Source of the DNA: Ephydatia muelleri
Taxonomy: Eukaryota > Porifera > Demospongiae > Spongillida > Spongillidae
DNA: 64,000 nt
Direction: 5' to 3'
Assembly (NCBI GenBank): GCA_013339895.1
Contig: JABACO010000009.1
Coordinates: 10,123,625 to 10,187,624 of the forward strand
A program made the position numbers and the translations under genes. The notes below the pieces were generated by a model. It did not search any database and had not been told where the DNA came from. It saw only the letters and a list, made by a program, of their open reading frames with translations. This document shows, in pieces, positions 22,547 to 34,971 of this stretch; position 1 is the first letter of the stretch; each line of letters starts with the position of its first letter.

Positions 22547-25500
22547 TCAGAGATAATCCATCTCTTGCAGCACCTCCTTGGCAGCTTCTTGTGGTGACAC
22601 ACCTTTCTTTTGGCCACAACACGAATCATTGCCTGTGGTGTGGAGTGCATTAGGTGGTGTGTGTGGAGTGATTAGTTGGTGTGTGTGGAGTGCATTAGGT
22701 GGTGTGTGTGGAGTGCATTAGGTGGTGTGTGTGGAGTGCATTAGGTGGTGTGTGTGGAGTGCATTAGGTGGTGTGTGAGGAGTGATTAGTTGGTGTGTGT
22801 GAGGAGTACATTAGGTGGTGTGTGTGAGGAGTGATTAGTTGGTGTGTGAGGAGTACATTAGGTGGTGTGTGCGAGGAGTACATTAGGTGGTGTGTGTGAG
22901 GAGTGCATTAGGTGGTGTGTGTGAGGAGTACATTAGGTGGTGTGTGTGAAGAGTGCAGCAGACGGGGTACGTGAGGGAAGATGGGTGTGTCCTCAGAGGA
23001 GTGGGATGTGGCCTAAGTGGCGTGTACCAACCTACCTCGGGGAATAAGACCTCACAGCAATATTTGTGACCAAAACGTTGCTCTGTGGTGGCTAACTCAG
23101 TGATGGTCTCAAGGAAAGACAGCAGCTGAGTTTGCTGTTGAGAAGAAATTAATTACAAAGTGTTCAATTACATGTTGGTCTTTATCAGCAAGGAAATTGT
23201 TACTGATTACACATAAATGTCCATTTGGATGTACATGTTTGTGTACAAATGGAGCATACACTTCGACTACATTTAGCTGACATACTACCAGCTTTGTTAA
23301 GTAACTTGAATTCGATCCCACAAGGGAAGCAGTTGATCAACTGCATTGGACAAAGATGACCAACAATTTTGCTAACTGCTTGTACACATATCTGTGGATT
23401 TGAGTGTTTGTGTATATTCGTGTATGATGTGCATGCATTTATAGATATAACCTGGTACAAAATGCATCATCAATAACTAGCTTGTACAACGTGCATTATC
23501 AATAACTGGCTTATACAAAGTGCATCATCAATAATTAGCTTGTACAAAATGCATCATCAATAACTAGTTTGTACAAAGTGCATACTTACAAAGTGCATCA
23601 TTAATAACTAGCTTGTATAAAGTGCATCATTAATAACTTGCCTGTTTTGTGGGTAACTTGCGAGCAGGTCCGAAGTTGGCCGACCGTGTCATGGCTCTCT
23701 TCTGCTGTCGGGAGCCATGACAGTATGCCGTGTGCAGCTGAGAAGGCATCCTCCCCTCCACTATTGCCAGCAGCTCAGGCTGCAGGAGGATAGCCCAATG
23801 CTCTAATATCGTGCACAGTTCAGCCTCCCACCTTCAGTGTCTCAAATTCCACTCTTAAGGCATCGTAACGATACTCTGGACTGCATCGTGAGTTGCGTGT
23901 GAAATGTGTATGTGGTATTCGCAAATGTGTACATGCATGCGTGTGCATGTGTGTGTGAGGGTGTGTGAGGGTGTGTGAGGGTGTGTATTCAAGAGTGAAA
24001 TGTAAAAGGATCGCACGAGGACAAATTAAATGGCAGGGAGTTTGTCACCACATGCACACACTGGGCTATTGCTAACCTGACTTGTTCCTCATCTGATGAA
24101 CTGTTGTCCACTTCCACAGTGTTACAATTGCCAGTAATATTGTCTTCGGTAATGTCTCCATCTGAATCCTTCTCTTCTGCATTTTTCAAAGATGTATTGC
24201 ACACAGTTTCTGTCAGTCTATCTCTTCTCTCCTACCCTCAATCCCGTTCTATCTCCCCCTCCCCACTCTCCACCTCCCCACTCTACCTTCAGCACTCGTG
24301 ACTAGTCCGTCACTGGTCAATCTGCTGCCAAGTTCTGCCATTGGAGACACCATATATTGCTGCCGAAAGCCAACAGCATTCACCCATTGGTCGGACGAGG
24401 GGTGCCAGAAAGTCCTACCTTATTCTTCGGCCTGCGAGCGATGACACTCATCAGTTGCTCTGCTGGGGTACCTGGCAGAGCTAATGTACACGAGTTTTGA
24501 TACTTGGAGGTGGGCTGACAACACACATACACACAACACACAACAAAACACACACACAACATACACACAACAAAACACACACACAACATACACACAACAA
24601 AACACACACAGCCCTACCTTCTCGTACTAAGGTGTTTGCTTCCTCAAAGGCAAGAGAGAACATCTCTGACCATTGGCTGCATCTACCTTTTTGCTGTTGT
24701 GAACAAAAACCAAATAAATGCATAACGCATTGATGCCTTTCAAACATCCGATCACCAATACCTACCAGAAAACGCTCCTGCTGCAAGTAATTGAACGGAG
24801 CAATGTTTTTATTGGAAATGCCAATTCTGAAGAACAGCAAGCCACTTGCCTCATGTTGTGACACACACACAAACACACACTCACACTCTCCTACCTTCCT
24901 TCATCCACACTCCATCCCAGGAATGACACCAGTGCTCTTTTCTTGCTCCTATTCACACTTGTCACCTTGCAAACATATTTAGATGTGACTTACATGTAGT
25001 ACCTGTCCCTCATTCCATCCCTCCTTTCCCACCTTCATCCCTCCCTCCTCCCATCCTCCCTCCCTCCCTCCTCCCTCCCTCCCTCCTCCTCCTCCCTCCC
25101 TCCCTCCTCCCATCCTCCCTCCTCCTCCCTCCTCCCTCCTCCTCCCCCTCCTCCCTCCTCCCTCCCTCCCCCTCCCATCCTCCCTCCCCCTCCTCCCATC
25201 CTCCCTCCCTCCCTCCTCCCATCCTCCCTCCCTCTTCCCTCCCCTCCTCCCTCCCTCCTCCCACCTTCCTCCCATCCTCCCCCCTCCTCCCATCCTCCCT
25301 CCCTCCTCCCATCCTCCCTCCCTCCTCCCATCCTCCCTCCCTCCTCCCCTCCTCCCTCCCTCCTCTCCCATCCTCCCTCCCTCCTCCCAACCTCCCTCCC
25401 TCCTCCCTCCTCCCTCCCTCCTCCCACCCTTCCTCCTCTCTCCCTCCTCCCATCCTCCCTCCCTCCTCCCATCCTCCTCTCTCCCTCCTCCCATCCTCCT

Positions 25501-26973
25501 CTCTCCCTCCTCCCACCCTCCTCCCATCTTCCTCCCTCCTCCCTCCCTCCCACCCTCTTCACATACATCCCAGCAACAACACACCATTGCTGGCCAGAAG
25601 GGAAAGCGGCCATATTTGGCCCAGATGATTTCCCCTCCTTTGAGATTCTTAACTGTTGAAAGGGAAAAGGTTAATGCTTATTTCCCCCTCTCATCACACA
25701 CCTTTGATGGACTTCTGTGGGGTCATGTCAATGGAGGGAAGAATATCATCATCACTACCCTCTGACCCTTCTGTAGTAACCTGAGAGAGGAGGAAAGGAA
25801 TCCCAGTGCAGTGATATGACATCAAGCCTAACTGAGGCTCCCCGACCAAGGCTCCTCTCCTATTGCCACTGACCAAGGCTCCCCTCCTATTGCCACTGAC
25901 CAAGGCTCCCCTCCTATTGCCACTGACCAAGGCTCCCCTCCTATTGCCACTGACCAAGGCTCCCCTCCTATTGCCACTGACCAAGGCTCCCCTCCTATTA
26001 CCACTGACCAAGGCTCCCCTCCTATTGCCACTGACCAAGGCTCCCCTCCTATTACCACTGACCAAGGCTCCCCTCCTATTGCCACTAACCGAGGCAGCAT
26101 GATGGCAACCATTGGTAGTTGCACCACTCTGTCCAGTATTGTCCTTTCCATTGACTGAAGAGGCATGGTCCTTGGGCAGCTTCTCCTCCATCGCGCCCTC
26201 AGAGCCAACACTTTGGTGGGACTGCACCCCACATGGTGGTTTCAAGCCAGCCAATACACCACCACCACCATCACCACCACCACCACCACCACCACCACCA
26301 CCACCACCACCACCACCACCACCATTAGGACAAGCATCAACAGTGGAGAGACTGGCAGAGCAGGAGTCCGAGGTACTATTCAATGGGTTGGTGTTTGGGT
26401 GAATAGGTGAGCTATCAGTCAGTCTCTTCTTTCTTGATTGGGTACGTGTCATTCCACTAGATTTTTTTCTCCTCTTTTTGGACTCACATTCTGGAGAGCA
26501 GGCAGCAATCACTTCTTTCTTCTCTCCACTCCACTGTGACTGGCTGATGGTAGCATACGCTCCACTGGAAGGCCTCTTCCTGGTGCTTGACATCAAACCA
26601 GCTGGCTGGCTAGCAATGCCCTGAACGTGTGTGGAAGTGGGGGGGCCAGCGGCCAGAGTTGAGAGGTGGGCGGGTCTACACAACTCTTCCAGCTCAGATG
26701 GTGGACTGAAGTGAGGGTCTCTACTCTTTTGAAATGCGATGGCTTCTGTGATTGCTCCTTTGTACTGATCTAGCGTCGCTGGCCCTTCAAACAAAACGGA
26801 AAAAAGTGGTCAAATTATTGATTGACCACTTTTCAAAATCACACGTTCGGGGCGTTTGAAATGTGCCCGCGCGCACATAGACACTAACTTTGTTGGCATT
26901 TTGCAACGTCCTTTGCACACGACTTGCCGATGTCTGCATGGATGAACGGAATCAGCTTGTCCGAGCGTTCCAT
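22547..26973 (-). CDS. PWWP-domain protein, PWWP3A/MUM1-like
   Basis: Chromatin-associated protein. The PWWP3A (MUM1) family binds nucleosomes and aids DNA-damage responses.

Exons that I can support: 26973-26889 (MERSDKLIPFIHADIGKSC), 26784-25702 (may contain an intron), 25652-25585, 24948-24895, 24826-24766, about 24695-24620, 24514-24419, 24359-24287, 24176-24077, 23880-23832, about 23802-23642, 23134-23036 and 22632-22547.

The PWWP core GGEIIWAKYGRFPFWPAM is followed by SKKRALVSFLGWSVDEGR and ISNKNIAPFNYLQ. The helical C-terminal part, with AEQLMSVIARRPK and YCCEVLFPE, ends in AAKEVLQEMDYL. Their order resembles the MUM1 segments AKGAESHLRAILKSRK and LLPEAI...VDEVDY as I remember them.

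The large exon 2 is disordered: poly-Gly, basic KKRRKK, and a nine-residue repeat. The junctions of exons 6 and 11 are one base off phase. Orthology needs an alignment. Confidence 0.7.
22640..22975. repeat. About 25-bp minisatellite in a PWWP3A intron
   Basis: About 13 copies of a unit like GTGCATTAGGTGGTGTGTGTG plus GAGGA, alternating with the shorter ATTAGTTGGTG form. It lies between the last two exons. Confidence 0.9.
23455..23640. repeat. About 30-bp A/T-rich tandem repeat in a PWWP3A intron
   Basis: Six diverged copies of a unit resembling GTGCATCATCAATAACTAGC plus TTGTACAAA. No coding potential is seen. Confidence 0.8.
25010..25560. repeat. Polypyrimidine CTCC-type tandem array in a PWWP3A intron
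   Basis: About 550 bp built from CTCCCTCC and CTCCCATCCT blocks. On the minus (transcribed) strand it is pure purine GGGAGGA-type RNA. Frames open across it encode only Gly/Arg/Glu and are not genes. It separates the first PWWP exon (25652-25585) from the second (24948). Confidence 0.92.
25846..26096 (-). repeat. 27-bp coding minisatellite in PWWP3A (9 copies)
   Basis: Nine near-identical 27-bp units encode SGNRRGALV repeated head-to-tail in the disordered exon 2. Differences are single synonymous or near-synonymous changes (GCCACT versus ACCACT), which points to recent expansion. The unit is a multiple of three and keeps frame. Confidence 0.93.
26262..26322 (-). repeat. (GGT)n tract encoding polyglycine
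   Basis: About 20 CCA/GGT triplets give a run of Gly, broken by one Asp, in the PWWP3A-like protein. Confidence 0.9.
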
Positions 26974-27475
26974 GTACCTGGAGAGCCGTGCACAGTAACA
27001 ACGATGTGATAGTAAATGTGATTGGGCGGGTCACAGCTGCAGGCATGCGCTATGCTCAACTTTTCGTGGTCTTCGAAGCTCTCTAGTGTCACCATTCCGT
27101 TGCTGTCGGGAGAGCTAGTTACCTACAGGCGGCAAGGCAAGAGAATATTTATAAGGCAGCAAATATGTACATTTACACACACGCACACACGCACACACAC
27201 ACTTAAGTATCACACACGCAACTAGGTGCTAAATTTCCAACGGAGGTCCCACCTTGCACGGCCATCGCGGGTATCCGCGCAGCTTGAGATTGTACCACAC
27301 CACCGAATCTTCCAGAGCCATGGGCACGTTCTCAACTACTACGGACATTTACGGAGACTAAACTCAATAGCATGTTTTCATGCATATTTCAATATTTACA
27401 TGTACACCATTACATTCACTGAAATTTTTTTTGATGTTTGTTAATAAAATAGGGATGGGTATTAATTAACCAGCG
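26974..27475. promoter_or_regulatory. Bidirectional region, PWWP3A / UBL7
   Basis: About 500 bp between divergent starts, with ATTGG (inverted CCAAT) and GGGCGGG near 27020 and a CA-rich stretch at 27170-27200. No CACGTG or TGACGTCA was seen here. A short 5' exon of either gene could lie inside. Confidence 0.45.
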
Positions 27476-30100
27476 ATGTCGACTGTACTCTACATAAAGA
27501 CGAACCCTTGCGAAACCACCAAGACAGAAGTAACTATCGGCAATGTTACTGTGGCAGAACTAAGCGTGACAGCACTGCAACAGGCCGTCCAAGCCAAGCT
27601 TGGTGTTCCAATTGGTGCACAATGTATAATGTACTTCCTTTTTGTAGGTTCATTCAGTAACCACTTTCTTTAAACTCTGTTTTTTTAGGTCTAGTATTTG
27701 GAGGGCGCGTGCTTAGACCAGGCAGAAACCTTGGCCACTATAAAGTTTCAGACAAATCAACATTATATTTACTTCCGAAGGTCTCTCTACCAGGTGACGA
27801 GTTATACGTAGGTCCGTGCTATAGTTAACTATTGTATTTCAGAACAAGGAGAATCTGCACTAGTCCCGTCAGTACAACCGTCGGCTGCAGTCACACAGGC
27901 GCAAAACATGGTCAGTTACACACTGGAATATTCGTGGGCACTCGTTCAATGGATGTGTTCAGCTGGCTCAGCTCCTTCGGGACCCGCAGTTCATGCGGTC
28001 CGTACTTCAAAGGACCCCGGCGCTTGCCACCGATCCAGTGTTTCGTCGTAAGCCACGCATCTAGCAGCCACCAGGCCCATTCATTTATCCCTTATACAAA
28101 AAACTTTTTGCAGAGCTTCTCGACCACCCCGACTCAGTGCTGTCAGACCCAGGCACCATCACCAGGTTTTAAAAAAAAAGGAATACAACCTCGTTTCCAT
28201 GGTTACGCGTAAAATATCTCCTTCCACCCACACCTTGTGGGGAACACAATTGCAGGTATTTAGAAGGGCACCCTGAGGTCGTCACGGTGCTTGTGGGGAT
28301 GAGGGCTGGTGAGGCGGGCGTGGCCCAACACGAGGAACAGGAGAACATGGATTACAGCGATGGGACGGAGCCTCCGGCCTACGCCAACGCGCAGGAGCAG
28401 ATGTACCAACACTCCCAGGCCCTCCACGCCCACCAGAGCAGCGCGCACGAGCAGCAGGCTGCGGGCACAGGGGGCGGGTCCAATGAAAGTACCCGTCACC
28501 ACCACCAGCAGGCAACTGCCGAGCCACACCCGGGTGTTACCCGGGACGACCTGGTATCGGCCCTCGCTGGTGTGGTGGGGACGGGGGGGAACGGTGCGCA
28601 AGGCAGGCCGACGCCCGCACCTAGGTGAGGGGGACTGTGGTGTGGTGATGGTGTTTACAGCAAGCAGTTAATAAAGCTAATATCGGTGAATGTACAGTCT
28701 AACCTGCTGTAATGGTCGCATGGAATGCCTTTCCACTGTGGTCGCATGGAATGCCTTTCCACTGTGGTCGCATGGAATGCCTTTCCACTGTGGTTGCATG
28801 GAAATGCCTTTCCACTGTGGTCGCATGGAATGCCTTTCCACTGTGGTCGCATGGAATGCCTTTCCACTGTGGTCGGGTCTAACTGGTCCCAAGTGCCACT
28901 TACGTAAGAGGACCAATCCCTTTGGTGGACTGGTTAAGATTAAAATAATAAAGAAACGTAGTAAATGCTAACAAGTCATTAGGAAGGGTGGGTTTGCATT
29001 CCTTCTAGCCTAGCCTAGTCCTGAGCAAAAGAGTAAGTCATGATGGGACATCTCAAGACTTAAAGCTGCTATCTATTCATCTGCCTCCCTTCCTCTTCCC
29101 CTTCCCCTCCCTCTTCTTCCCCTCCCTCTCCTCCTCTCCCTCTCTGCTTCCCCTCCCTCTTCTTCCCCTCCTTCTCCCCCCTCTGCTTCCCCTCCCTCTC
29201 TGCTTCCCCTCCCTCTCTGCTTCCCCTCCCTCTCTGCTTCCCCTCCCTCTCTGCTTCCCCTCCCTCTCTGCTTCCCCTCCCTCTTCTTCCCCTCCTTCTC
29301 CCCCTCTGCTTCCCCTCCCTCTCTGCTTCCCCTCCCTCTCTGCTTCCCCTCCCTCTTCTTCCCCTCCCTCTTCTTCCCCTCCCTCTTCTTCCCCTCCCTC
29401 TTCTTCCCCTCCCTCTTCTTCCCCTCCCTCTTCTTCCCCTCCCTCTTCTTCCCTTCCTTCATCTTCCCCTCCTTCATCTTATCCTGAAGGTTAGAGCCAG
29501 TTCAGGCGACTACTGGAGGAGAGAACAGCCAACAAGTTGGAACACTTTCTTCTCAAGTGGGCACCATTTACACAGGGCAGCCTCCTCCTCATGCGCCACA
29601 GACTCCACAGACCTTCACCACTCGGTATCTCCAGAGGGCCCTTGCCTCAGCCTTGAGTACCACCCCCTCTGCCCCCTCCCCTCAACTTGACACACTCCAG
29701 AGGACACTGCTTGGGGCCACATCAGGGAGACCTTCTCAAAACGTAGGGACTCCTTCACCACAAGGGCAGGTAAACTAAACATGTTGTACCCCTCCCCCCC
29801 ATCACCTGCCCCTCCTCCCTATCACATGGTAGCAGGAAAGACGACCAGCTGCTGTATCATTGTCGGAACGATACAGGATACAGGTGAGCCCCCCTCCTCC
29901 TCTGTGATGTGGTGGGAGGGGCTTATTAGAAGGGCAAGCAGCTTCACTATGTGTTCCTTTCCTCCTCCTGTAGCTCAATCGGTTGCACAGCATGGGGCTC
30001 ACTGATGACGCTACCCTCCTTGCACGTATTGGAGGCCATGCAAGGCGACATTGATGCCACTGTTGAAATACTGCTGGGAGGGGGAGGGGCAGGTCACTGA
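27476..30100 (+). CDS. UBL7: Ubiquitin-like protein 7 (UBL7), UBL-UBA protein
   Basis: UBL-UBA adaptor that binds ubiquitin chains. Exons: 27476-27623, 27689-27780, 27843-28047, 28114-28164, 28256-28624, about 29495-29769, 29833-29883 and 29974-30100.

The N-terminal ubiquitin-like fold includes LVFGGRVLRPGRNLGHYKV and STLYLLPK. The middle helical part QLAQLLRDPQFMRSVLQ, ALATDPVFR, VLSDPGTI and YLEGHPEVVTVLVGM follows the order of human UBL7 (LDQIIVATPGLSSDP, FADPNMLDTLVPAHPALV). Ser/Gly/Gln-rich linkers with TRDDLVSALAGVV and TTRYLQRALASAL follow. The C-terminal UBA starts LNRLHSMGLTDDATLL and continues, one frame away, as LEAMQGDIDATVEILL.

Frame breaks occur in exon 3 (about 27900-27950), before exon 6 and in the last exon (about 30030). 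Confidence 0.85.
28705..28880. repeat. 26-bp minisatellite in UBL7 intron 5
   Basis: Six to seven near-perfect units of GGTCGCATGGAATGCCTTTC plus CACTGT. One copy has an extra A and a G-to-T change. Each unit contains the self-complementary arms TGGAA and TTCCA. Confidence 0.92.
29083..29485. repeat. Polypyrimidine array (CTTCCCCTCC units) in UBL7 intron 5
   Basis: About 400 bp of CTCTGCTTCCCCTCC and CTCTTCTTCCCCTCC 15-bp units, ending just upstream of exon 6. Confidence 0.9.
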
Positions 30101-30315
30101 GGCAGTGTGGGCTGTACTGACTTCACGCCATTTTACATGTATGCAAAGACTGGACTTGCAGCTGTTTTGTATGCTCATGTGTTGTGTAAGTGGTATTAGC
30201 AGTTTTTATCCAAGTACTACTTCTACCCACATGCATAAGTGTACTAACAGCAGAAAAGCACTATGTGTACTAAACATGGTCTTTAGGAACGGCTGGGAGT
30301 TGTGTGCAGATTAGT
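30101..30315. other. Convergent 3' region, UBL7 / membrane protein gene
   Basis: Short intergenic sequence between two stop codons facing each other. No other feature is seen. Confidence 0.5.
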
Positions 30316-33300
30316 TTAAGGGCACATGATCCCATACTTCATCAGGTATCGTGTCAGAGTGGCTTTGTACTCTGGGTCAACATTGCTGTACTCCAGCAGG
30401 TACCTATGTTGTGCGAGACACGTATATCAGTGGGTGTGGTCAGTGCTTGATGCTCACATTCCACTGGAAGCTTCCACCCACAGGTCGCAACTCTTCTTTG
30501 TGTCATCAAGGTAGATCTTGCTGATGTGTCCAAATAGTACTTGCAGCTCCTTGTCCTGGAGATGATGGGTAGTCCCTATCAATCAACCTGGGCACAGCAG
30601 ACCAACCTTGTATTTTAGTGTTCCGGCTATTTTTAGTGGCTGTAATGATGCCGTATCAAATGAATCTGTTGCCCTGAAGTCGTAGAGGTGATAGAAGGGC
30701 CCTAGCTGGTCTGAAGACAGGTATATCTCAGGATTCTCCCATCTTCTTTTCTCATCTCGTCTTGCTGGAGGAGTTTGGACATACCATCTCTGGAAGCAAA
30801 CCATGAACACTCACTCACCTTCTTCCAGTTTTCTTTCGAGGTTTCTTAAGGTAGCTGGGGAAATGTAAACCTGAGCTCATGTAACTTGTGCAGTACAATG
30901 ACTCACCTACTGTGGGAACACTGGTACGCAAAATGTACTGTTTGGAGGGAAAAACAGCAGCTAATAAAGTGGAAGCAAGGAGTTTGACCCACCATCATCC
31001 CTTTGCCTGTGCCAATAAAGGTGACCGCAATGATGCTGCAAAGAGCCAGAGTCGTCATGGCTACAAGTACCTCCTCCCGTTGGTCACCGTACACCAGAGT
31101 AAGAAACCAGTACTTCCCTGATGTAAGGGCTGCAGTGTTGATCACTGGAAAGGGACGATGGAACTACATGTAAACATATACATCTTTAAAGGAAGCCTGT
31201 GAAGACCATGCACAAGTCAGGTCTGGGTTATACACGCCTTCACACGCACTCTGGCAACCTTTTATGTCCCCTGATGACAGAGGGATGAACACATCCAGTG
31301 ACCTCTCAATGTGCTTGCAAGGAAAGGGCTTTATCCTGACCCAGACTTCAACGTGACACCCGGAGGGTGTGGGTGGTTTAGTGCTTTGACCTTGAACCCA
31401 CTCCCTTGTGGTGTGATAGTGTGCATGTGTGTGTGTATGTATGTGTGTGCATGTGTGCGTGTGTATGTGCATCACTGTGTGCAGTCATGGTCTGGTGAAA
31501 AGCTTACTTCCCTCCAAAGTAGAACAGTCTCCTTGGAAGCAGGAAATCATTGCTAAACGTAATATTGTTGGGAAGTTTATGATCAGGTGATCTCCTTGAC
31601 AACAGCGCCTCACGGAAAAGTTGGTCTTCATGAAGCACAGTGACTCTGTGCCCACAACTCACCTTCACTTCATACAGGCTTTTAAGCTGGGAGAACACAT
31701 GCCAACTAACACAAAATTCCTGTATGTGTATGTATGTGTATGTATGCATGTGTATGCGTGTGTATGTGTATGTATGTGTGTGTATATGTGTGTATGTGTG
31801 TGTATGTGTGTGTATATGTGTGCCTGTATATGTGGGTACATGCACAGTATGCGTACAGTTTTCTCATCCTTTGGCACGATCAGCACCAGTGTAATGGCTC
31901 TGATAAGGGTCAGGCCCCTCCCACCAGGGGAGGTGAAGAATTGCCGTAGCAACACCTCTGATGATCTCCGTTGGTCAGCAGGTAAGACATAGTACTGAAG
32001 CTCTACGTGAGGGGGAGTGATTCCTGGGGACCGGGAGGAGAGAAAGGTGCTTTAAGAGCCATGGGCTGTTAGACATACTTGGATAGGAGCAGGGGTTCTC
32101 GAACGCCCCTCCAAATGTCCTTATCTTCCTGGTGCAGAGTGGCCATGGTGCGTGGTGGGTGGGAAATGACGAGATGGTCTCCACGGTAACACTCAGATGG
32201 CAGGTGTGCACTGCAATGAAGTTGCTGGTCTTGATGGCATTTAAATGGAATGTTGAGGTGACCCCAGAATGCTGTGGTGGGTGGGGAGGAGGAGGGGCTA
32301 GTATTTACCATCTCTACTATCAAACCCTCATACTTACAGGTGGTACCCAGACCATCTGTCTTCCTGAAGCTGGGGTCACTATTAGTCGGCCAGTGCATTT
32401 TGCTTCAAACACAACTGTCCCTCCTCCCTGGTCATGGTAGAGAGGAAGGATGTTAGCTGTTGAGTATAGAGAAGATGACCACACCTCTCCACTATTGAAG
32501 GCAGAGGCTAACAGAATGGCTTCTGTCTCATGTGAGGTATTGTGCAGCATTGGCTCCAGCTTCCAGATGCCATTGCAAAAGTCATCACCTTGGGTCATCT
32601 TTCGCACTTCTGCAGTTTTCGTAAGTACAGACTGCCATGGCCTGAATTCTAAAATGGGTTCCTACAAGGGGGAGGGGGGAGGATGTGACATCACTTCCTG
32701 TGTGTACTCTCTACGTACAAGGAGCTTCACTCTCTGCACGGTGACGTGCCCAATGGAGACTTGCTTAGGAGAATAGGAGAGCACAATGGCGCCATCTTCC
32801 ATCCTGTGGTTGGTTAGAACCAGCACTGCTCGAGGCCTCAACCCATCGGTGGAAGAGAGGTGTGCTCCTTTTAGAGGATGACCCTTGTGCTCAGAGGGAA
32901 ACCAGTGTGTTGGGACTGGCCCGGCCAGCTCAGCCAGTCCAAAAGGAGGGATGACAGGAAACCTCTTTGGGGAGTGGAAAGGCTCTCCGATGCAATCCCC
33001 TGCCCAGCGAGCCAGAGAGTGGGCATGGGGAGGAGGGTAAGATGGAGAGGAGCATGGCATGGGGAGGAGTGGAGGTGGGGTTGAAGAGAGGGATGTGTGA
33101 GGAGGGGGACGAAGGGATGAGTCATGGACAGGAGGCGAGCATCTTGCAGCACAACAGACCGAAATCTCTTTCACAGAAGTCAGCTGGAGAGCTGAAGTTC
33201 TTTGGATACATATAAAGTTTCAGGCCACCACAGCCTCTCTTGTTCACAACATCAGTGGGAACATATATGGCGTCTTCTAGGGCATGATATATGACAGGGT

Positions 33301-34806
33301 GGTCTGTTGCACCCCGCCCTCCCAAGTGACCCTTCTGCCCCCCTGAGTGACCCCATGGACCTAGGGGAGGGACCAAGACACTGTACTGTCTCACTGCATC
33401 CTTCAACGTGTGGGGTATCCTGTAGAGGAGAGGGGTTTGAGTAGGTTGCCATGGAGACACTGGTAGGTACCCACCTGTCTGACGCTGTAAGGTCCGTGTT
33501 CTGGGATTGTCCTGTGGTCACAGAATGGGTTACACACAGACAACACATCTTGCCAAGTTTGTCTCTTTTTGAGTTATGAACTTTGTGTAGTGTTTGTGAA
33601 TTCATTGATGTCAGTGTGTGTATATGGTGTGTTGTATTTGGTGTGTGTTGTGTTTGTGTGTATGCTGTGTGAGTTGTGTTCGAGTGTATGTGGTATGTGT
33701 TGTGTTTGTGTGTATGTGGTATGTATTGTGTTTGAGTGTGTGTTGTGTTTGTGTGTATGTGGTGTTGGTGCAGGTATGCCTGGCTGCTGTTGTGCTGTTT
33801 TGGGTGTGGTTTAATGAGGAATGGGGAGGGGTTTTGGGTGGAGCTTATTAGGGAGGGGTTTGGCTGGGTTTAATGAGGGTGGGGTGTGGGGGTGTGGTGG
33901 AGTTGGATTTCCTACCTCCCACTACCACTGCCACATTCAGCACGTAGGATACTGTCCACTGGCTATCCCCCACTGGAGTGAGGAGGTTGTAAAATGTACC
34001 CAGCTCTGCACAGTGGTACACCAATCCACCACGCCCTCTGCCCCGCCTTGAATTGGGGGGACAGCGGCGACACTCGGTGAGGTCATCTTCTCGAGTGGGG
34101 AACACTGTCCCATGACCATACCCCTCAAAGAGGTACGGAGAGAAGGCAGAAGACACTCTGCTGGCCACCAGCTGCCTCCTCCAGTCAACATCCTCCATGT
34201 GTTTCTGAAGGAGCAGGGTGTAGCAAGACAATAGGCTGAGTGCAGAGTATGTTAAAATGGACCCTCCCCCCACACACACACACACTACACAGCTCTCATT
34301 CTCTCCAGCACTTCACAATAATGGTCCCCATTCCCATAGTTAGTACTCCATTAACTGGTCCCCATTCCCATAGTTAGTACTCCATTAACTGGTCCCCATT
34401 CCCACAGTTAGTACTCCATTAACTGGTCCCCATTCCCATAGTTAGTACTGGTCCCCACCCCTTAAATACTAGTCCCCAATCCCACAAGCTGGGCTTACCA
34501 ACAGGGCATAGTCAGTTTTGTTCAGTGCATTGGGAGCACGCTCCTCCTCAGATTCAATAGCAATGTACTCAGCTATCTCGTGCCGAGTGGTGGGATCATA
34601 GAACTCCACGCACAAGGACCTGAGGTCGCCCCCTCTGCCCCTCACGCTCTCCCCACGTATCACCCTGTAACTCGGGAAGTACTTGTCTGGTCTGTAGAAG
34701 GTGGGCTGGTAGGTGAGGGGGACCATCTTGAGGCCCGAGTAGTGGTAGACTCGCTCCCTCACGTCATACACCAGTTCCCTCTTCACGGGGATGTGGACTT
34801 GACCAT
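30316..34806 (-). CDS. Unrecognised single-pass membrane protein, C-terminal exon block
   Basis: About twelve minus-strand exons. Best-supported pieces: 34806-34499, 34204-33916, about 33460-32700 (a frame change near 33125), about 32640-32330, about 32260-32085, about 32030-31870, about 31690-31500, about 31390-31200, 31144-30993, 30789-30607, 30555-30458 and 30403-30316.

The ectodomain-like part is Cys-containing and beta-rich (LYMYPKNFSSPADFCERDFG, PNNITFSNDFLLPRRLFYFG, GCQSACEGVYNPDLTCAWSS). A single hydrophobic span VLVAMTTLALCSIIAVTFIG follows, then a roughly 150-residue cytoplasmic tail (IYLSSDQLGPFYHLYDF, VLFGHISKIYLDDTKKSCDL) ending KYGIMCP. The last three junctions are in phase.

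I do not recognise the family. There is no obvious first exon at its 5' end, so it is probably the continuation of the block at 39599-40710. Confidence 0.6.
34315..34470. repeat. 34-bp tandem repeat in an intron
   Basis: Four to five copies of GGTCCCCATTCCCATAGTTA plus GTACTCCATTAACT, the last ones truncated, just downstream of exon 34806-34499 in minus sense. Confidence 0.9.
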
Positions 34807-34971
34807 CTGGGGTTTGAGCCATGCATGCATTGTACGTGTACATGTGTATCTAATTATACACTGTATTATGTAATTATAGAAAGTTTTTTAAAATAATTTT
34901 TGAAATCATTAACATAGATGAGTCCAAACACAGACATATAGCCGTTGAGTGCTCAAACTAAGGCCATTTTT

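Noticed and set aside
24979..25613. Gly/Arg/Glu-rich 170-200-residue minus-strand open frames
   Set aside because: Three overlapping frames are all open because the CTCC array lacks stop codons on that strand; it is an intron between PWWP exons.
29073..29477. Lys/Arg/Glu/Gly repeat open frame
   Set aside because: Composition artefact of the intronic CTTCCCCTCC array of UBL7.
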